Assembly: GCA_021155965.1 (NCBI GenBank) | Contig: JAJNBJ010000025.1 | Coordinates: 1-64,000 of the forward strand | Direction: 5' to 3' | Source: Flavipsychrobacter sp. | Lineage (GTDB): Bacteria; Bacteroidota; Bacteroidia; Chitinophagales; Chitinophagaceae | Length of the DNA stretch: 64,000 bases | In this document: positions 9,501 to 18,445 of the stretch, piece by piece | Numbering within the stretch: the first letter of the stretch is position 1 | How the letters are laid out: the number at the start of each line of letters is the position of its first letter | Position numbers and translations under genes: made by a program | The notes under the pieces: generated by a model | What the model saw: the letters and a program-made list of their open reading frames with translations, nothing else | Told to the model about the DNA's origin: nothing | Databases searched by the model: none

Positions 9501-9557
9501 AATATATCCGTACAAAAAAGCAACAAACAATACAGTGAACCAGAGGCCCTTTCGCAT
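6502..9557 (-). CDS. Large secreted adhesin-like protein with type B T9SS sorting domain; one-base frameshift near its start
   Basis: The signal peptide is read from the ATG at 9557 (MRKGLWFTVLFVAFLYGYIC, mature end near PAYGQIVG). After about 45 residues the frame continues only if one base is added in the TT at 9415-9416: TCG TTT GGC then gives GSFGGASPSPAGYHPHP, joining the open frame that ends at 6502. The repaired protein would be about 1018 residues. It has an N-terminal surface domain, about five Ig-like repeats of the BIG type (ISSNPGIATITSGGSVTGVS and similar) and two SprB-like repeats (GGIPPYEYKWSTGATTSSI). The CHU_C type B domain begins NGVTPNGDGVNDTW and ends GALLIKR. Without repair, the remaining frame starts at 9501 and lacks a signal peptide. 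Function is likely cell-surface or secreted adhesion. Confidence 0.85.
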
Positions 9558-9602
9558 AAGGGTAATTTTAGGTGTATATAAAGGTAGCTGCAAGAAGCCA
9601 CC

Positions 9603-9630
9603 AAAAAATAGGTATAAATACCTATTTTTT
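9603..9630 (-). terminator. Palindromic terminator after the formyltransferase gene
   Basis: AAAAAATAGGTAT (9603-9615) and ATACCTATTTTTT (9618-9630) form a perfect inverted repeat with A and T tails. On the minus strand it follows the formyltransferase stop by about 37 bp and precedes the adhesin gene. Confidence 0.7.
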
Positions 9631-9666
9631 ATTTGAGAAAGCTTTTGTATGTGGATGAGGATCTTG

Positions 9667-10410
9667 CTAAGGGTCAGGCGTTAAATATACCTTTTCCCCA
9701 TTTTCAAGATAATAAGGCGGCTCAAACCCCGGCATAGCGGTAGCACGCACATGCCGGTCTATCTTCTCCTTGTCCCACGCCATATCTATCATCTTAATGT
9801 CCGCCATTTCTTTCCGGTAATGTAGGCTGGTGCCGTATTTGGCAACAAGGCTTTCCTGTGGTATTGGTGTATAATTACCGGTCACCACATCTGCCAATGT
9901 TTCTTTGAACAAATACACAGATGCTTTGAAGGTAAGCTCATACAATTCGCCTACCCAGCAATCATCCGGTATCGGGAAGCGCTTTTGAAACAGGATATCG
10001 CCATGGTCTATCCGCGTATCTATTTTGTGAATGGTCGTTCCGAACTCTTTCTTTCTATCGAGTATTGCAAACGAGAATTGGTTAGCCCCCCGGTATTCAG
10101 GTAAAGGGGCCATATGCAGGTTCACACATAATTCTTTAGCTTTCTGTATGTGTTTAGGTTTCAGCAATTCATGATACTGCACCGAATAGATAATAGCACA
10201 TTCGGGCAGGTCATTCAGATTGCTAAGGACAGGAATGTTGTTCTTCCCGGCAAGTTCCGTCAGGTCATGTCCTTCCCCAAATTCTTTCCGGCTGCGGGTA
10301 CGTATGCCTGTTATGTCAAGGTTCAACGCTTCCTTTTGTGCAATGAGGTATGCAAGGCATTCATAGCCAATAGGTTTGGAGCCAAGAAATACGATCTTTT
10401 TAGCCGGCAT
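9667..10410 (-). CDS. Formyltransferase-fold protein (Fmt / sugar N-formyltransferase type)
   Basis: The 247-residue protein has the N10-formyl-THF transferase fold. Counting from MPAKKIVFLG at 10410, the catalytic triad of the family is visible: Asn97 and His99 in VNLHMAPLPEYRG, and Asp138 in IDHGDIL. It lacks the C-terminal tRNA-binding domain of methionyl-tRNA formyltransferase, so a small-molecule or amino-sugar substrate is more likely. The divergent neighbour is a GT4 glycosyltransferase, which fits surface glycan synthesis. The ATG at 10428 is an alternative start six residues earlier. The substrate is unknown. Confidence 0.8.
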   Translation of the reverse strand: MPAKKIVFLGSKPIGYECLAYLIAQKEALNLDITGIRTRSRKEFGEGHDLTELAGKNNIPVLSNLNDLPECAIIYSVQYHELLKPKHIQKAKELCVNLHMAPLPEYRGANQFSFAILDRKKEFGTTIHKIDTRIDHGDILFQKRFPIPDDCWVGELYELTFKASVYLFKETLADVVTGNYTPIPQESLVAKYGTSLHYRKEMADIKMIDMAWDKEKIDRHVRATAMPGFEPPYYLENGEKVYLTPDP

Positions 10411-10469
10411 AGGCCAAATATAGTACAAGATGGGTTAAACGCTTTCATTTAGCTATTTTAGCTCCACGA

Positions 10470-11687
10470 ATGGCAAAACGCAGAATACTCATACTTACCA
10501 ACCGCATACCATACCCCCTGAAGGATGGCGGCAACCTGGCTATGAATGCCATGATTGAAGGCTACCACAGGGAAGGCTGGCAGGTTTACCTGCTGTCCAT
10601 GAACACCACCCGCCATTATATAAAGCACGAACAATTGGGTAAATTATTTACCCATCTGCATGCCTTTGAATGGGTTGATGTTAATAACGACATCAAATGG
10701 ACCGACATTGCCAAAAATTTCTTTTTCAGCCGGAAGCCCGAGCATGCAAAGCGGTTCTATGATGCCGGCTTTAAAGAAAAGCTGGTGCAGGTATTGCGAT
10801 CATTTAAGCCCGATGTGGTGCAGGTAGAAAGTGTTTACCTCTCCACTTATCTGCCCGAAATAAAAGCGCATGGCGATGCGCTTACAATCTTGCGTATCCA
10901 TAATATAGAATACCAGATATGGCACGGCCTTGCTAAGAAAACTAAGAATACCCTGAAGAAAATATACCTCAGCGACCTCCAGAAGCGGATAAGGGATTTT
11001 GAACGTGAAGCATGGAAAACCTACGACCTGCTGCTGCCTATTACAGAAAAAGATGCAAGCCTCATCCAGCGACTGGAAGAAATACATGCCATGGTAATAG
11101 CACCTTTTGGTATAGACACCAGTAGAATAAAAACTGCTTTCGGCTCAGAACGCTGGGTTGGTTACCACATAGGTGCTATGGACTGGATAGCCAACCGGGA
11201 AGGTGTTCGCTGGTTTATAGAAAAGGCATTGCCCAAGGTGCGCAAACTGGTTCCCGGCTTCGAATTTTATTTCGCAGGCCGCAACATGCCCGATGATTTT
11301 AAAAGCCTTGGCGTAGATGGAGTGCATTGCATGAACGAGGTACCAAATGCCGAGGAATTTATTGCGGATAAGAAAATACTCATAGTGCCGCTATGGAGTG
11401 GGGGCGGTATACGTGTGAAGATACTGGAAGCCATGGCCGCGGGCAAAATAGTCATCACCACACCCGTAGGTATTAAAGGTATAGAAGCCCGCTCTGGTGA
11501 GCATTACCTGCTTGCCCGTACACCCGAGGATTTTGCCCGCTCGGTAAAATGGTGTTTCGACAACCGCCGGGCAGCTGAAGAAATGGCGCAACGCTCACAT
11601 ATGCTTGTAGTGGAGCATTACGACCAGCACAAAGTGATGAAGGATATTATTCTTGAAGTGGAGCATTTGCTTGCAGAGCGGATATGA
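10470..11687 (+). CDS. Glycosyltransferase family 4 protein
   Basis: A 405-residue GT-B fold enzyme. The N-terminal acceptor domain starts ILILTNRIPYPLKDGG, and the C-terminal nucleotide-sugar domain shows IGAMDWIANREG, then EVPNAEEFI and VPLWSGGGIRVKILEAMAAG. The final acidic region, RVKILEAMAAGKIVITTPVG, matches the E-x7-E type donor site of family 4. It resembles the gene at 17264, so the two are paralogues. Donor and acceptor are unknown; a role in polysaccharide or glycoprotein synthesis is inferred. Confidence 0.9.
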   Translation: MAKRRILILTNRIPYPLKDGGNLAMNAMIEGYHREGWQVYLLSMNTTRHYIKHEQLGKLFTHLHAFEWVDVNNDIKWTDIAKNFFFSRKPEHAKRFYDAGFKEKLVQVLRSFKPDVVQVESVYLSTYLPEIKAHGDALTILRIHNIEYQIWHGLAKKTKNTLKKIYLSDLQKRIRDFEREAWKTYDLLLPITEKDASLIQRLEEIHAMVIAPFGIDTSRIKTAFGSERWVGYHIGAMDWIANREGVRWFIEKALPKVRKLVPGFEFYFAGRNMPDDFKSLGVDGVHCMNEVPNAEEFIADKKILIVPLWSGGGIRVKILEAMAAGKIVITTPVGIKGIEARSGEHYLLARTPEDFARSVKWCFDNRRAAEEMAQRSHMLVVEHYDQHKVMKDIILEVEHLLAERI

Positions 11688-11710
11688 ATTGCAGGTGCTG
11701 TAATGTCTGG

Positions 11711-12985
11711 CTATAGAAAGGCATACTGCAAAAAGAACACTCCTGCTCCGGCAGCAAACCCTAGCAATGCCACAAGGCTGATCTTTTTCAGGTACCAAAA
11801 GAAACTTATTTTTTCCATTCCCATTGCCGCTACGCCAGCTGCAGAGCCTATTATCAGTATGCTGCCTCCTGTACCCGTGCAGTACGCAAGAAATTCCCAG
11901 AAAAAATGATCTGTAGGATATTGATTCAGTCCATACATACCTTGCGCCGCTGCTATTAATGGTACGTTATCTATCAAAGATGACAGTAGCCCCATCATAC
12001 CAACTATTACGTTTTCGTTGGATATATGGGTATTCATCCAGTCAGCAAGGTTCGTGAGTATGCCTGCTACTTCGAGTGCGCCTATACTGATAAGCAATCC
12101 AAAGAAAAACAATATGCTTGGCGTATCTATTTTGCGTAGTGCGTGGGCAACAGAAAAAACATGTCTTTCCTTGCTGTCCATCTCGCCCAATAGTATTTCT
12201 GTTATTATCCACAATATACCCAAACCCATCAGGATGCCCATATAAGGAGGAAGGTGCGTAAGCATCTTGAAGACTGGAACTAAGAGCAAAATGATAATGC
12301 CGGAAAATAAAACAATATACTGAATGCGTCGCGGGACAAGATTAGTGTTCGTTTCCACTTCAACAGGCCGTTGCACATTCCCGCGCATCTGCATCGATAA
12401 AATCACCAATGGCACTGTCATACAGGCAAAACTCGGCAGGAATAATTTACTCGTAATGTTGAATGCCGTCACCTGGCCACCTAACCATAGCATGGTTGTT
12501 GTCACATCACCTATTGGGGACCATGCCCCGCCGGCATTTGCTGCAATAACTACCATCCCGGCAAATGTCAGTCGTTCTTCTGGAGACTGTATAAGCTTTC
12601 TTATGAGTGAAACCATAACGATTGCAGTTGTTAGGTTATCAAGCACAGGGGATAGGAAAAAAGTGATGAACGACACTATCCACAACAACTTTCGCTTGTT
12701 TGTTTGGGTTATTTTTGACGTAATGATATCAAAACCTCTGTGGGCATCAATCAGTTCTACAACGGTCATTGCACCTAGTAGAAAAAACAAAATACCCGAA
12801 AGTTCTCCGAGATGGCCGGTAAGTTGTTCCGTAACCAGTTCTTTATTATCCGTTGATAAAATGTAGATAACCCAGCATAGCACACCTGTAACCAATGCGA
12901 TCGCTGCTTTGTTTATTTTCACAACATGCTCAATAGCAATGAGAAAATAACCGATTGTGAAAGCTGCTAACAGGAATATTTCCAT
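11711..12985 (-). CDS. nhaD: Sodium:proton antiporter NhaD
   Basis: A 424-residue inner-membrane protein of the ArsB/NhaD superfamily with about eleven hydrophobic segments. Typical motifs are the early FFLLGAMTVVELIDAHRGF, then FFLSPVLDNLTTAIVMVSL and ANAGGAWSPIGDVTTTMLW, and LSSLIDNVPLIAAAQGMY near the C-terminus. The two LDN/IDN discontinuous helices are characteristic. It would export Na+ (or Li+) in exchange for protons. It converges tail-to-tail with the GT4 gene, 23 bp apart. Confidence 0.93.
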   Translation of the reverse strand: MEIFLLAAFTIGYFLIAIEHVVKINKAAIALVTGVLCWVIYILSTDNKELVTEQLTGHLGELSGILFFLLGAMTVVELIDAHRGFDIITSKITQTNKRKLLWIVSFITFFLSPVLDNLTTAIVMVSLIRKLIQSPEERLTFAGMVVIAANAGGAWSPIGDVTTTMLWLGGQVTAFNITSKLFLPSFACMTVPLVILSMQMRGNVQRPVEVETNTNLVPRRIQYIVLFSGIIILLLVPVFKMLTHLPPYMGILMGLGILWIITEILLGEMDSKERHVFSVAHALRKIDTPSILFFFGLLISIGALEVAGILTNLADWMNTHISNENVIVGMMGLLSSLIDNVPLIAAAQGMYGLNQYPTDHFFWEFLAYCTGTGGSILIIGSAAGVAAMGMEKISFFWYLKKISLVALLGFAAGAGVFFLQYAFL

Positions 12986-13333
12986 ACTTTTACCAAAGAT
13001 ACTGTTTGCAGGCTAATATTGAGATCGCCGGTCATGAGAAACCGGTATATATTGTAACCTTATTATTGCCTTTGTGCTGCCGTTCACCTTTTTATTCCTC
13101 GTTTTGGTATGCCTCACCATTCGCATTGGAAACAGAAAAGCCTTGCTTTCTTTTGAAGAGGTAGCCATATCACTGGCAGGTCCCGCTTTTTTTAATGCAT
13201 AGCCCCTGTTCATAAAGGAATGTAACTGTTTGCTTTAGGTACCATCAGTGTGGCTTTTGTCAGACTTTTAACATTTGAAAAATTTGCTGCGGCACGCGTT
13301 TTTTAAGATGCTAACCGGAACAAAATGTTTTTT
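12986..13333. other. Gene-poor gap upstream of the outer-membrane barrel gene
   Basis: About 350 bp between the divergent nhaD and the barrel gene. A 66-codon minus-strand frame (13013-13213) and a plus-strand frame reading a hydrophobic stretch (LPFTFLFLVLVCLTIRIG) up to a stop near 13206 both exist. Neither has a convincing start or a recognisable family. The plus-strand one may be a relic of a membrane protein. I annotate no gene here. Confidence 0.4.
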
Positions 13334-14053
13334 ATGAAAAAGATGAGTTTAATTTTTGCATGTGTAATGATGACCGCCGGGGCCTATGCTCAGCTTGGAG
13401 TGATCGGTGGTGTTACACTAAACAATCAGCGAGATCATTACCACGGAGAAACTATCTCGAATGAACTGAAGACTGGCTATTTTGGTGGGCTTATTTATGA
13501 CATAAGCCTTAACAAGCACTGGAGTGTGCAACCGGGCCTTATGTACGCATTGAAGGGTGGCCAGAACGGGCGTCACTTTGTTTATGTGGAAAACGACAAC
13601 ATGCACGATGTGAAGCTGAAGAACAAGAACAGCCTGCACTACATACAGGTTCCGTTGAACCTTGTGTACAGGATGGGAACTTGCAACCAGTTCTTCATAG
13701 GTGCAGGTGGTTATGCAGCTACGCTTGTTAGTGCATACTCAGATTCAAAAATGACCGACCAGGTGAACGGTGTTGACCAGGCTGAGGTTAAAGAAAGGAA
13801 CCACATTCGTGTGGGCGAAGAGTCTGGCGACAACCTTAGCCGCTTCGACTTTGGCCTCACAGGTATTGTAGGCTACGAGTTCAGCAATGGCCTGTTCCTG
13901 CGTGGCGGTGTTGATGCCGGTCTCTATGATATCATCCATGATGATAACGTGAGCAGCTATCAGTCATCCCTGCCAGCTACAGTGAACAATGCTGATGCCA
14001 CTTCTAAGAACATTAGCTTTAACTTCGGTGTAGGATATATGTTTGGGCGTTAA
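13334..14053 (+). CDS. Outer-membrane beta-barrel protein, PorT-like
   Basis: A signal peptide (MKKMSLIFACVMMTAGAYAQ) precedes alternating beta-strand sequence typical of the Bacteroidota outer-membrane barrel family, with glycine-aromatic turns such as WSVQPGLMYALKGGQNG and a C-terminal strand ending FNFGVGYMFGR. The ATG at 13334 gives the better signal peptide; the upstream ATG at 13325 adds three residues. The ligand is unknown. A bidirectional terminator follows. Confidence 0.85.
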   Translation: MKKMSLIFACVMMTAGAYAQLGVIGGVTLNNQRDHYHGETISNELKTGYFGGLIYDISLNKHWSVQPGLMYALKGGQNGRHFVYVENDNMHDVKLKNKNSLHYIQVPLNLVYRMGTCNQFFIGAGGYAATLVSAYSDSKMTDQVNGVDQAEVKERNHIRVGEESGDNLSRFDFGLTGIVGYEFSNGLFLRGGVDAGLYDIIHDDNVSSYQSSLPATVNNADATSKNISFNFGVGYMFGR

Positions 14054-14080
14054 TTGATGTATTTAAATCGTGTGTTTTCA

Positions 14081-14112
14081 AAGAAAGCTCCTATTTAGGG
14101 GCTTTCTTATTT
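14081..14112. terminator. Bidirectional terminator between barrel gene and pepE
   Basis: AAGAAAGCTCC (14081-14091) pairs with GGGGCTTTCTT (14098-14108) across TATTTA, an 11-bp stem with one wobble pair. T-rich sequence on the plus side and A-rich sequence on the other serve both converging genes. Confidence 0.75.
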
Positions 14113-14116
14113 TGGG

Positions 14117-14839
14117 TTACAATTTGAATTTTTCATTCCTCGGTGCCTCATAAGGCACCTTTCCTTGCTCAAATATCTTCGCCCCGTTAATGCCGCCAAT
14201 ATATAATTCGCGTGTGGATGCAAAATCTGTATTAATGCTGATATAAGCGCCCTCACGCAATCCCACCACAGGTGTGTCATTCATTTGGTGGAACTCCGCC
14301 AGCCGCTGGTCGCGGGTCTCGCCCTTGTGTTTGTTTTCAGGCTCTGGGTCAAGGTAGTGGGGATTTATCTGGTAAGTGAACAGGTTAAGCCCCTCAAATC
14401 CCCCTTTGGGATATACTATCGGCATATCATTCGTAGTGCAGATGCTGCGTGTGGCAAGGTTAGTGCCTGCGCTGCTGCCCATATACTTCATTTTGCCCGC
14501 CATCACAGACGCACGGATTTGCGGCATCAGTCCCTGCTCCTGCAACTCATTCAGCAGCCGGAAGGTATTGCCCCCACCCACAAATATGGCCTCGTGGTCT
14601 GCAAATATTTTTTTCTCCGGTACTCTGTGTATTCCGGTAATAGGTACATCCAGCGTCTTAAAGAAAGCCCTTACCTTATCAGTGTAGCCATCCCACTCAT
14701 TTTTGTCTGCCGCATAAGGCACAAACAGTAGCGGAGTATTAATGCCTGCTATAAATTCCTGTATAGCATCTCTGTTACACTCCAGGTAGCCATAGCCATG
14801 CACTGCCGAGCTGGATATAAGAAGTATGGGGGTTTGCAT
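14117..14839 (-). CDS. pepE: Dipeptidase PepE (alpha-aspartyl dipeptidase)
   Basis: A cytosolic S51-family serine peptidase that cleaves Asp-X dipeptides. The nucleophile serine is in YMGSSAGTN, the family motif FVGGGNTFRLLNELQ precedes it, and the C-terminal half carries INPHYLDPEPENKHKGETRDQR with the expected His and acidic residues. Length (240) and the N-terminal LLISSSAVHGYGYLECN are typical. Confidence 0.93.
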   Translation of the reverse strand: MQTPILLISSSAVHGYGYLECNRDAIQEFIAGINTPLLFVPYAADKNEWDGYTDKVRAFFKTLDVPITGIHRVPEKKIFADHEAIFVGGGNTFRLLNELQEQGLMPQIRASVMAGKMKYMGSSAGTNLATRSICTTNDMPIVYPKGGFEGLNLFTYQINPHYLDPEPENKHKGETRDQRLAEFHQMNDTPVVGLREGAYISINTDFASTRELYIGGINGAKIFEQGKVPYEAPRNEKFKL

Positions 14840-14919
14840 TCGTCGTGTTTTCGGGTATAAAAATAAGATACTGCCCGAAATAAATTTACACCCGGTCCGT
14901 TATAGCACAAACTTATGCT

Positions 14920-15279
14920 ATGCTCAAAACAGCCCTGAAAGGCATCGGTTATACTATTGCCGTTATATTTGGCCTGCTCATTTTGTATTGCGTCCTGTTC
15001 GCTATTGGGCCCAATGGCAAATGTATCGTCTGTACCACACAGACCGTTACAGATACTGTAACCGGCATTTTTGAAGGCGGTGTGCACGATGTTGTTTTTT
15101 CCTTAAAGCACCACAAAAGTTATTACATCAACCGCGGCCTGGAGAATGGCCTCCGCCTCGATTCACTCAACAGACAAGTACTCGATAAACAAGTCACCAT
15201 CTCCTATGCTTCCCCCTCCAGCCACATCAATCACTTTGAAGTTGACGGCAAGGTCATTTTTTCGGAACTGAAAGATTGA
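14920..15279 (+). CDS. Small membrane-anchored hypothetical protein
   Basis: A 119-residue protein with one N-terminal membrane segment at about residues 10-30 (IAVIFGLLILYCVLFAIG) and an exported soluble remainder. Two nearby cysteines (CIVC) follow the membrane segment. I do not recognise a domain. It is divergent from pepE with about 80 bp between starts, and codon use looks like the neighbours. Confidence 0.6.
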   Translation: MLKTALKGIGYTIAVIFGLLILYCVLFAIGPNGKCIVCTTQTVTDTVTGIFEGGVHDVVFSLKHHKSYYINRGLENGLRLDSLNRQVLDKQVTISYASPSSHINHFEVDGKVIFSELKD

Positions 15280-15330
15280 ATGCTGAAACTAATATCCCCG
15301 CATTTTTTCTTTCTCGTCATGCTGAAGAAG

Positions 15331-15500
15331 GGTATAATTTTCGGGATGTGCCCGATTTGATCAATATTTTTTTTCAAATATGGGTAAAATGACCTGTGGG
15401 CCTATTTTATGTGTTTTATCATAAGGTATAAAGGGGTATAAAAGGGTATATTTATACCCCCAAAAGGTATAATTATACCCTGTTTAGGTATAATTATACC
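15331..15500 (-). repeat. Helically phased GGTATA array, copy A
   Basis: GGTATA boxes start at 15425, 15435, 15445, 15466 and 15487, i.e. spacings of 10, 10, 21 and 21 bp. The last three form palindromes centred at 15451.5, 15472.5 and 15493.5, the last two being GGTATAATTATACC. A further GGTATAATTT begins at 15331, 94 bp before the array. The inverted copy B at 42407-42579 has the same spacings and the same 94-bp distance, with related sequence between. The rest of the 719-bp gap 15280-15998 holds a palindromic repeat (15704), AT-rich sequence and the ribBA promoter. I see no gene. Confidence 0.8.
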
Positions 15501-15703
15501 CCGTGATTTGGGAATAGTTTTTTTGAGGCAAATAACCACATGGGCCACAAAGATTGGCCACTGCCACGGCGGGGCAGGCAAAAAAGTCATGGTGCAATCT
15601 GTCAAAGAACTTACCCCCGCCTGCCCGTAGTCGGGCAGGGATATTTTTTCGGGTACATGGTAAAGTTACGAAATGAGGCCAGGGGGTTCCAAATCTATTT
15701 TCC

Positions 15704-15732
15704 TTGACGGTACTGTTTCAGTACCGCCATGG
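15704..15732. repeat. REP-like palindrome, GGTACTG family, copy 1
   Basis: CGGTACTG-TTT-CAGTACCG is the core of a hairpin starting TTGACGG and ending CGCCATGG. The same core, extended to a perfect 14-bp stem, is at 55489-55519. Both are followed by similar TTTTACTTT sequence and a CCGCTATGG block that is inverted between the copies. Confidence 0.7.
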
Positions 15733-15982
15733 TATTTTTACTTTTTGAAAGCCGCTATGGTGGCGGATTTGAGAAATAAAAATTTATTTTTTTAACGCAT
15801 TATCTAAGCGATCTTTATTGATGAAATTTTTTGAAAAAAAAAGATTAAACAATCAACTGTTTCGCTCCAAGAGCGGCGGATCCATGCTGCCCACATGGCT
15901 AGGCTGTGAAACTCACCGAGTATAGAGAGTTTTCCGGCGAGCCGGCGCAGGTCAAAAAATAAACACTAAGTAAAATCCGTTG

Positions 15983-15990
15983 TACCTTTG
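15983..15990 (+). promoter_or_regulatory. ribBA promoter -7 element
   Basis: TACCTTTG matches TAnnTTTG exactly and ends 8 bp before the ribBA ATG, so the transcript would have almost no leader. No good -33 TTTG is seen. Confidence 0.5.
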
Positions 15991-15998
15991 CATGATAT

Positions 15999-17198
15999 AT
16001 GTTGAATACCATAGAATCAGCTTTAGAGGACCTCAGGAAGGGTAAACTGCTTATAGTGGTGGATGATGAGGACCGTGAGAACGAGGGAGATTTTATAACT
16101 GCCGCCCGTAATGTAACTCCCGAGATCATCAATTTCATGAGCAAGCACGGGCGCGGGCTCATTTGCGCACCTATTACAGAAAGCAGGTGCAACGAATTGA
16201 ACCTTAACCTGATGGTGCAGAACAATACAGTGCTGCATCAAACGCCCTTCACCGTTTCTGTTGATCTTATAGGCCATGGCTGCACCACGGGCATCAGCGC
16301 CCATGATCGTGCCAAAACCGTTCAGGCACTCATAGATCCCAATACCAGGCCGGAAGATCTTGGCCGTCCCGGCCACATCTTCCCGCTGAGGGCGAAGGAT
16401 GAAGGTGTGCTGCGCCGCAGTGGCCATACCGAGGCGACTGTTGACCTTGCCAGGCTGGCTGGTTTTGAACCTGCCGGTGTGCTGGTTGAGATAATGAACG
16501 ACGATGGTACCATGGCGCGCCTGCCGCAGCTCATGGAAATAGCCAAAAAATTCGACCTCAAAATAATTTCCATAAAAGACCTCATCAGCTATCGTCTCAC
16601 TAACGAAACGCTGATACATGAAGAAGTACGCGTGCATATGCCCACCAAGTATGGTGATTTTGAACTGGTGGCATTCAAGCAAACGAACACGGGCGAGAAT
16701 CATCTCGCATTAGTAAAAGGCGAATGGAAAGAAGATGAACCCGTACTGGTGCGCGTACATAGTTCCTGCTTCACCGGCGATATATTACATAGCCTCCGCT
16801 GCGACTGCGGCGACCAGTTGCATAAAGCAATGGAGATGGTAGAAGCAGAGGGCAAGGGTGTTGTGCTGTATATGAACCAGGAGGGCAGGGGAATAGGCCT
16901 CTTCAATAAGCTGAAGGCATACAAACTGCAGGAAGAAGGCAAGGATACCGTGGATGCCAACCTTGCCCTCGGCTTCAAAATGGACCAGCGCGATTATGGC
17001 ATAGGCGCCCAGATACTGCGCCACCTCGGCGTGCACAAAATGCGCCTCATGACCAATAATCCTAAAAAACGTGCAGGCATTGTAGGCTACGGGCTGGAGA
17101 TAGTAGAGAATGTGCCGATAGAAGTAACCCCCAACGAGCACAACGAATTTTACCTGCAAACCAAGCGGGACAAAATGGGGCATGAAATATTGAAGTAA
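15999..17198 (+). CDS. ribBA: Bifunctional 3,4-dihydroxy-2-butanone 4-phosphate synthase / GTP cyclohydrolase II
   Basis: This enzyme opens both branches of riboflavin synthesis. Residues 1 to about 200 are RibB, with the acidic motif [11 protein letters not shown] and [14 protein letters not shown]. Residues from about 206 are RibA, with the zinc motif [17 protein letters not shown], then NQEGRGIGL and [14 protein letters not shown]. The 399-residue length fits the fused form common in Bacteroidota. A TAnnTTTG element sits immediately upstream. The GTP cyclohydrolase II zinc ligands and catalytic residues all appear present. Confidence 0.97.
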   Translation: MLNTIESALEDLRKGKLLIVVDDEDRENEGDFITAARNVTPEIINFMSKHGRGLICAPITESRCNELNLNLMVQNNTVLHQTPFTVSVDLIGHGCTTGISAHDRAKTVQALIDPNTRPEDLGRPGHIFPLRAKDEGVLRRSGHTEATVDLARLAGFEPAGVLVEIMNDDGTMARLPQLMEIAKKFDLKIISIKDLISYRLTNETLIHEEVRVHMPTKYGDFELVAFKQTNTGENHLALVKGEWKEDEPVLVRVHSSCFTGDILHSLRCDCGDQLHKAMEMVEAEGKGVVLYMNQEGRGIGLFNKLKAYKLQEEGKDTVDANLALGFKMDQRDYGIGAQILRHLGVHKMRLMTNNPKKRAGIVGYGLEIVENVPIEVTPNEHNEFYLQTKRDKMGHEILK

Positions 17199-17232
17199 TT
17201 TGGCAATTCGGCAATTTGAAAATTTGAAAATG
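17199..17232 (+). repeat. Short AT-rich direct repeat after ribBA
   Basis: Two GGCAATT units followed by two TTTGAAAA units directly behind the ribBA stop. Such low-complexity strings are common between Bacteroidota genes. No function is evident. Confidence 0.5.
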
Positions 17233-17263
17233 CCCATGTAGTTTCAGTATAAAGAACTTCCAT

Positions 17264-18445
17264 TTGAAGATCCTTTTTTTAGCTAACCGTGTACCGTATC
17301 CGCCCTATAGAGGCGATAAGCTCAAGATATTCAACCTTGCCAAAAGGTTGAATACAAACCATGAGCTGCACCTCCTCACCTTCGCCCAAACGAAGGAGGA
17401 TCTCGGTTACAAAGCAGAATTGGAAAAGGTCTTCAAAGAAGTGCACCTGGTCTACCTGCCCAAGTGGCAAAGTGCCATGAATTGCCTGCAGGGCGCATGG
17501 CGCGGCGAGCCGCTGCAGGTATTGTATTTCCGGTCTGGGGAGTTGAAGCACAAATTGAATGAACTTATAAAACAGCATAATTATGATGCAGTGCATGTGC
17601 AGCACCTGCGTATGTCGCCATACCTGGCAAACCGTAAAGACATCCGCCGGATACTGGATCTGCCTGATGCTTTCTCACTCTACTGGGAACGGCGCAGCAA
17701 AGTGAAACGTGGATTGCTGACCACCATATTCGAGAATATAGAACAGAAGCGTGTGCTGCGCTATGAGGAAATGCTGAAGATGTATGACCTGTCGTTAGTG
17801 TGCAGCACAGAAGACCTGACCTACCTGAAACATAAGCACCATGCAGATAACCTGCGTTTACTGCCTAACGGTGTTGATAGGAACATTTATGCGCCTCGCG
17901 GGCACGACTATTCGCACAGCAATACACTGCTCTTTACCGGTAATATGGATTATGCCCCCAATGTCGATGCCGTGATTCATTTCACAGAGAATATTTTGCC
18001 GCGAATAAGAGCTAAGAAGCCGGATGTGAAATTCATTATTGCAGGCCAGCGGCCGGTAGAAAAGGTAAGGGCTTTGGCAAATGATCATGTGCAAGTGACC
18101 GGCTTTGTAAAAGACCTTGCTGGCATGTATAACAGCGCCAGCGTGGTGGTAGCACCATTACGTTTCGGGGCAGGCACACAGAATAAAGTGTTGGAAGCCA
18201 TGGCTATGGGTGTGCCTGTAGTATGCTCTCACATAGGTTTTGGCGGTCTGGGTATTAAAAGCGGCGAGGGCGCAATTATGCAACAGGAACCTGAAGCATT
18301 TGCGAATAGCGTAGTTGAGCTATTGTCGTCAGAAGAAGCGCGGCGCAAAGTAGGCGAAGCAGGCATAAAAGTGGTGAAAGAAAATTTTGACTGGGATATT
18401 ATAGCAAAGACCCTGGAGGGATATTTAAACACCACAAACCCCTAA
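17264..18445 (+). CDS. Glycosyltransferase family 4 protein (TIGR03087-like)
   Basis: A 393-residue GT-B enzyme beginning ILFLANRVPYPPYRGDKLK, the N-terminal signature of a GT4 subfamily in exopolysaccharide loci. The donor domain has FTGNMDYAPNVDAVIHF, VTGFVKDLAGMYNSA and PLRFGAGTQNKVLEAMAMG. Translation appears to start at a TTG (17264), because no in-frame ATG precedes the conserved N-terminus. The stop codon lies inside a CCCCTAAA repeat, so the last residues TTNP are repeat-encoded. It is a paralogue of the 10470 gene. Confidence 0.9.
   Translation: MKILFLANRVPYPPYRGDKLKIFNLAKRLNTNHELHLLTFAQTKEDLGYKAELEKVFKEVHLVYLPKWQSAMNCLQGAWRGEPLQVLYFRSGELKHKLNELIKQHNYDAVHVQHLRMSPYLANRKDIRRILDLPDAFSLYWERRSKVKRGLLTTIFENIEQKRVLRYEEMLKMYDLSLVCSTEDLTYLKHKHHADNLRLLPNGVDRNIYAPRGHDYSHSNTLLFTGNMDYAPNVDAVIHFTENILPRIRAKKPDVKFIIAGQRPVEKVRALANDHVQVTGFVKDLAGMYNSASVVVAPLRFGAGTQNKVLEAMAMGVPVVCSHIGFGGLGIKSGEGAIMQQEPEAFANSVVELLSSEEARRKVGEAGIKVVKENFDWDIIAKTLEGYLNTTNP

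Noticed and set aside
13013-13213. 66-codon minus-strand frame upstream of the barrel gene
   Set aside because: No homology recognised, no promoter or ribosome site, and an equally long hydrophobic frame exists on the other strand.
15402-15605. Minus-strand open frame reading IPF/YTPLYL-like repeats across array A, and its counterpart at 42260-42598
   Set aside because: The box spacing mixes 10 and 21 bp, which changes codon phase, and neither frame has a start or a known family. DNA-level repeats explain the similarity better.
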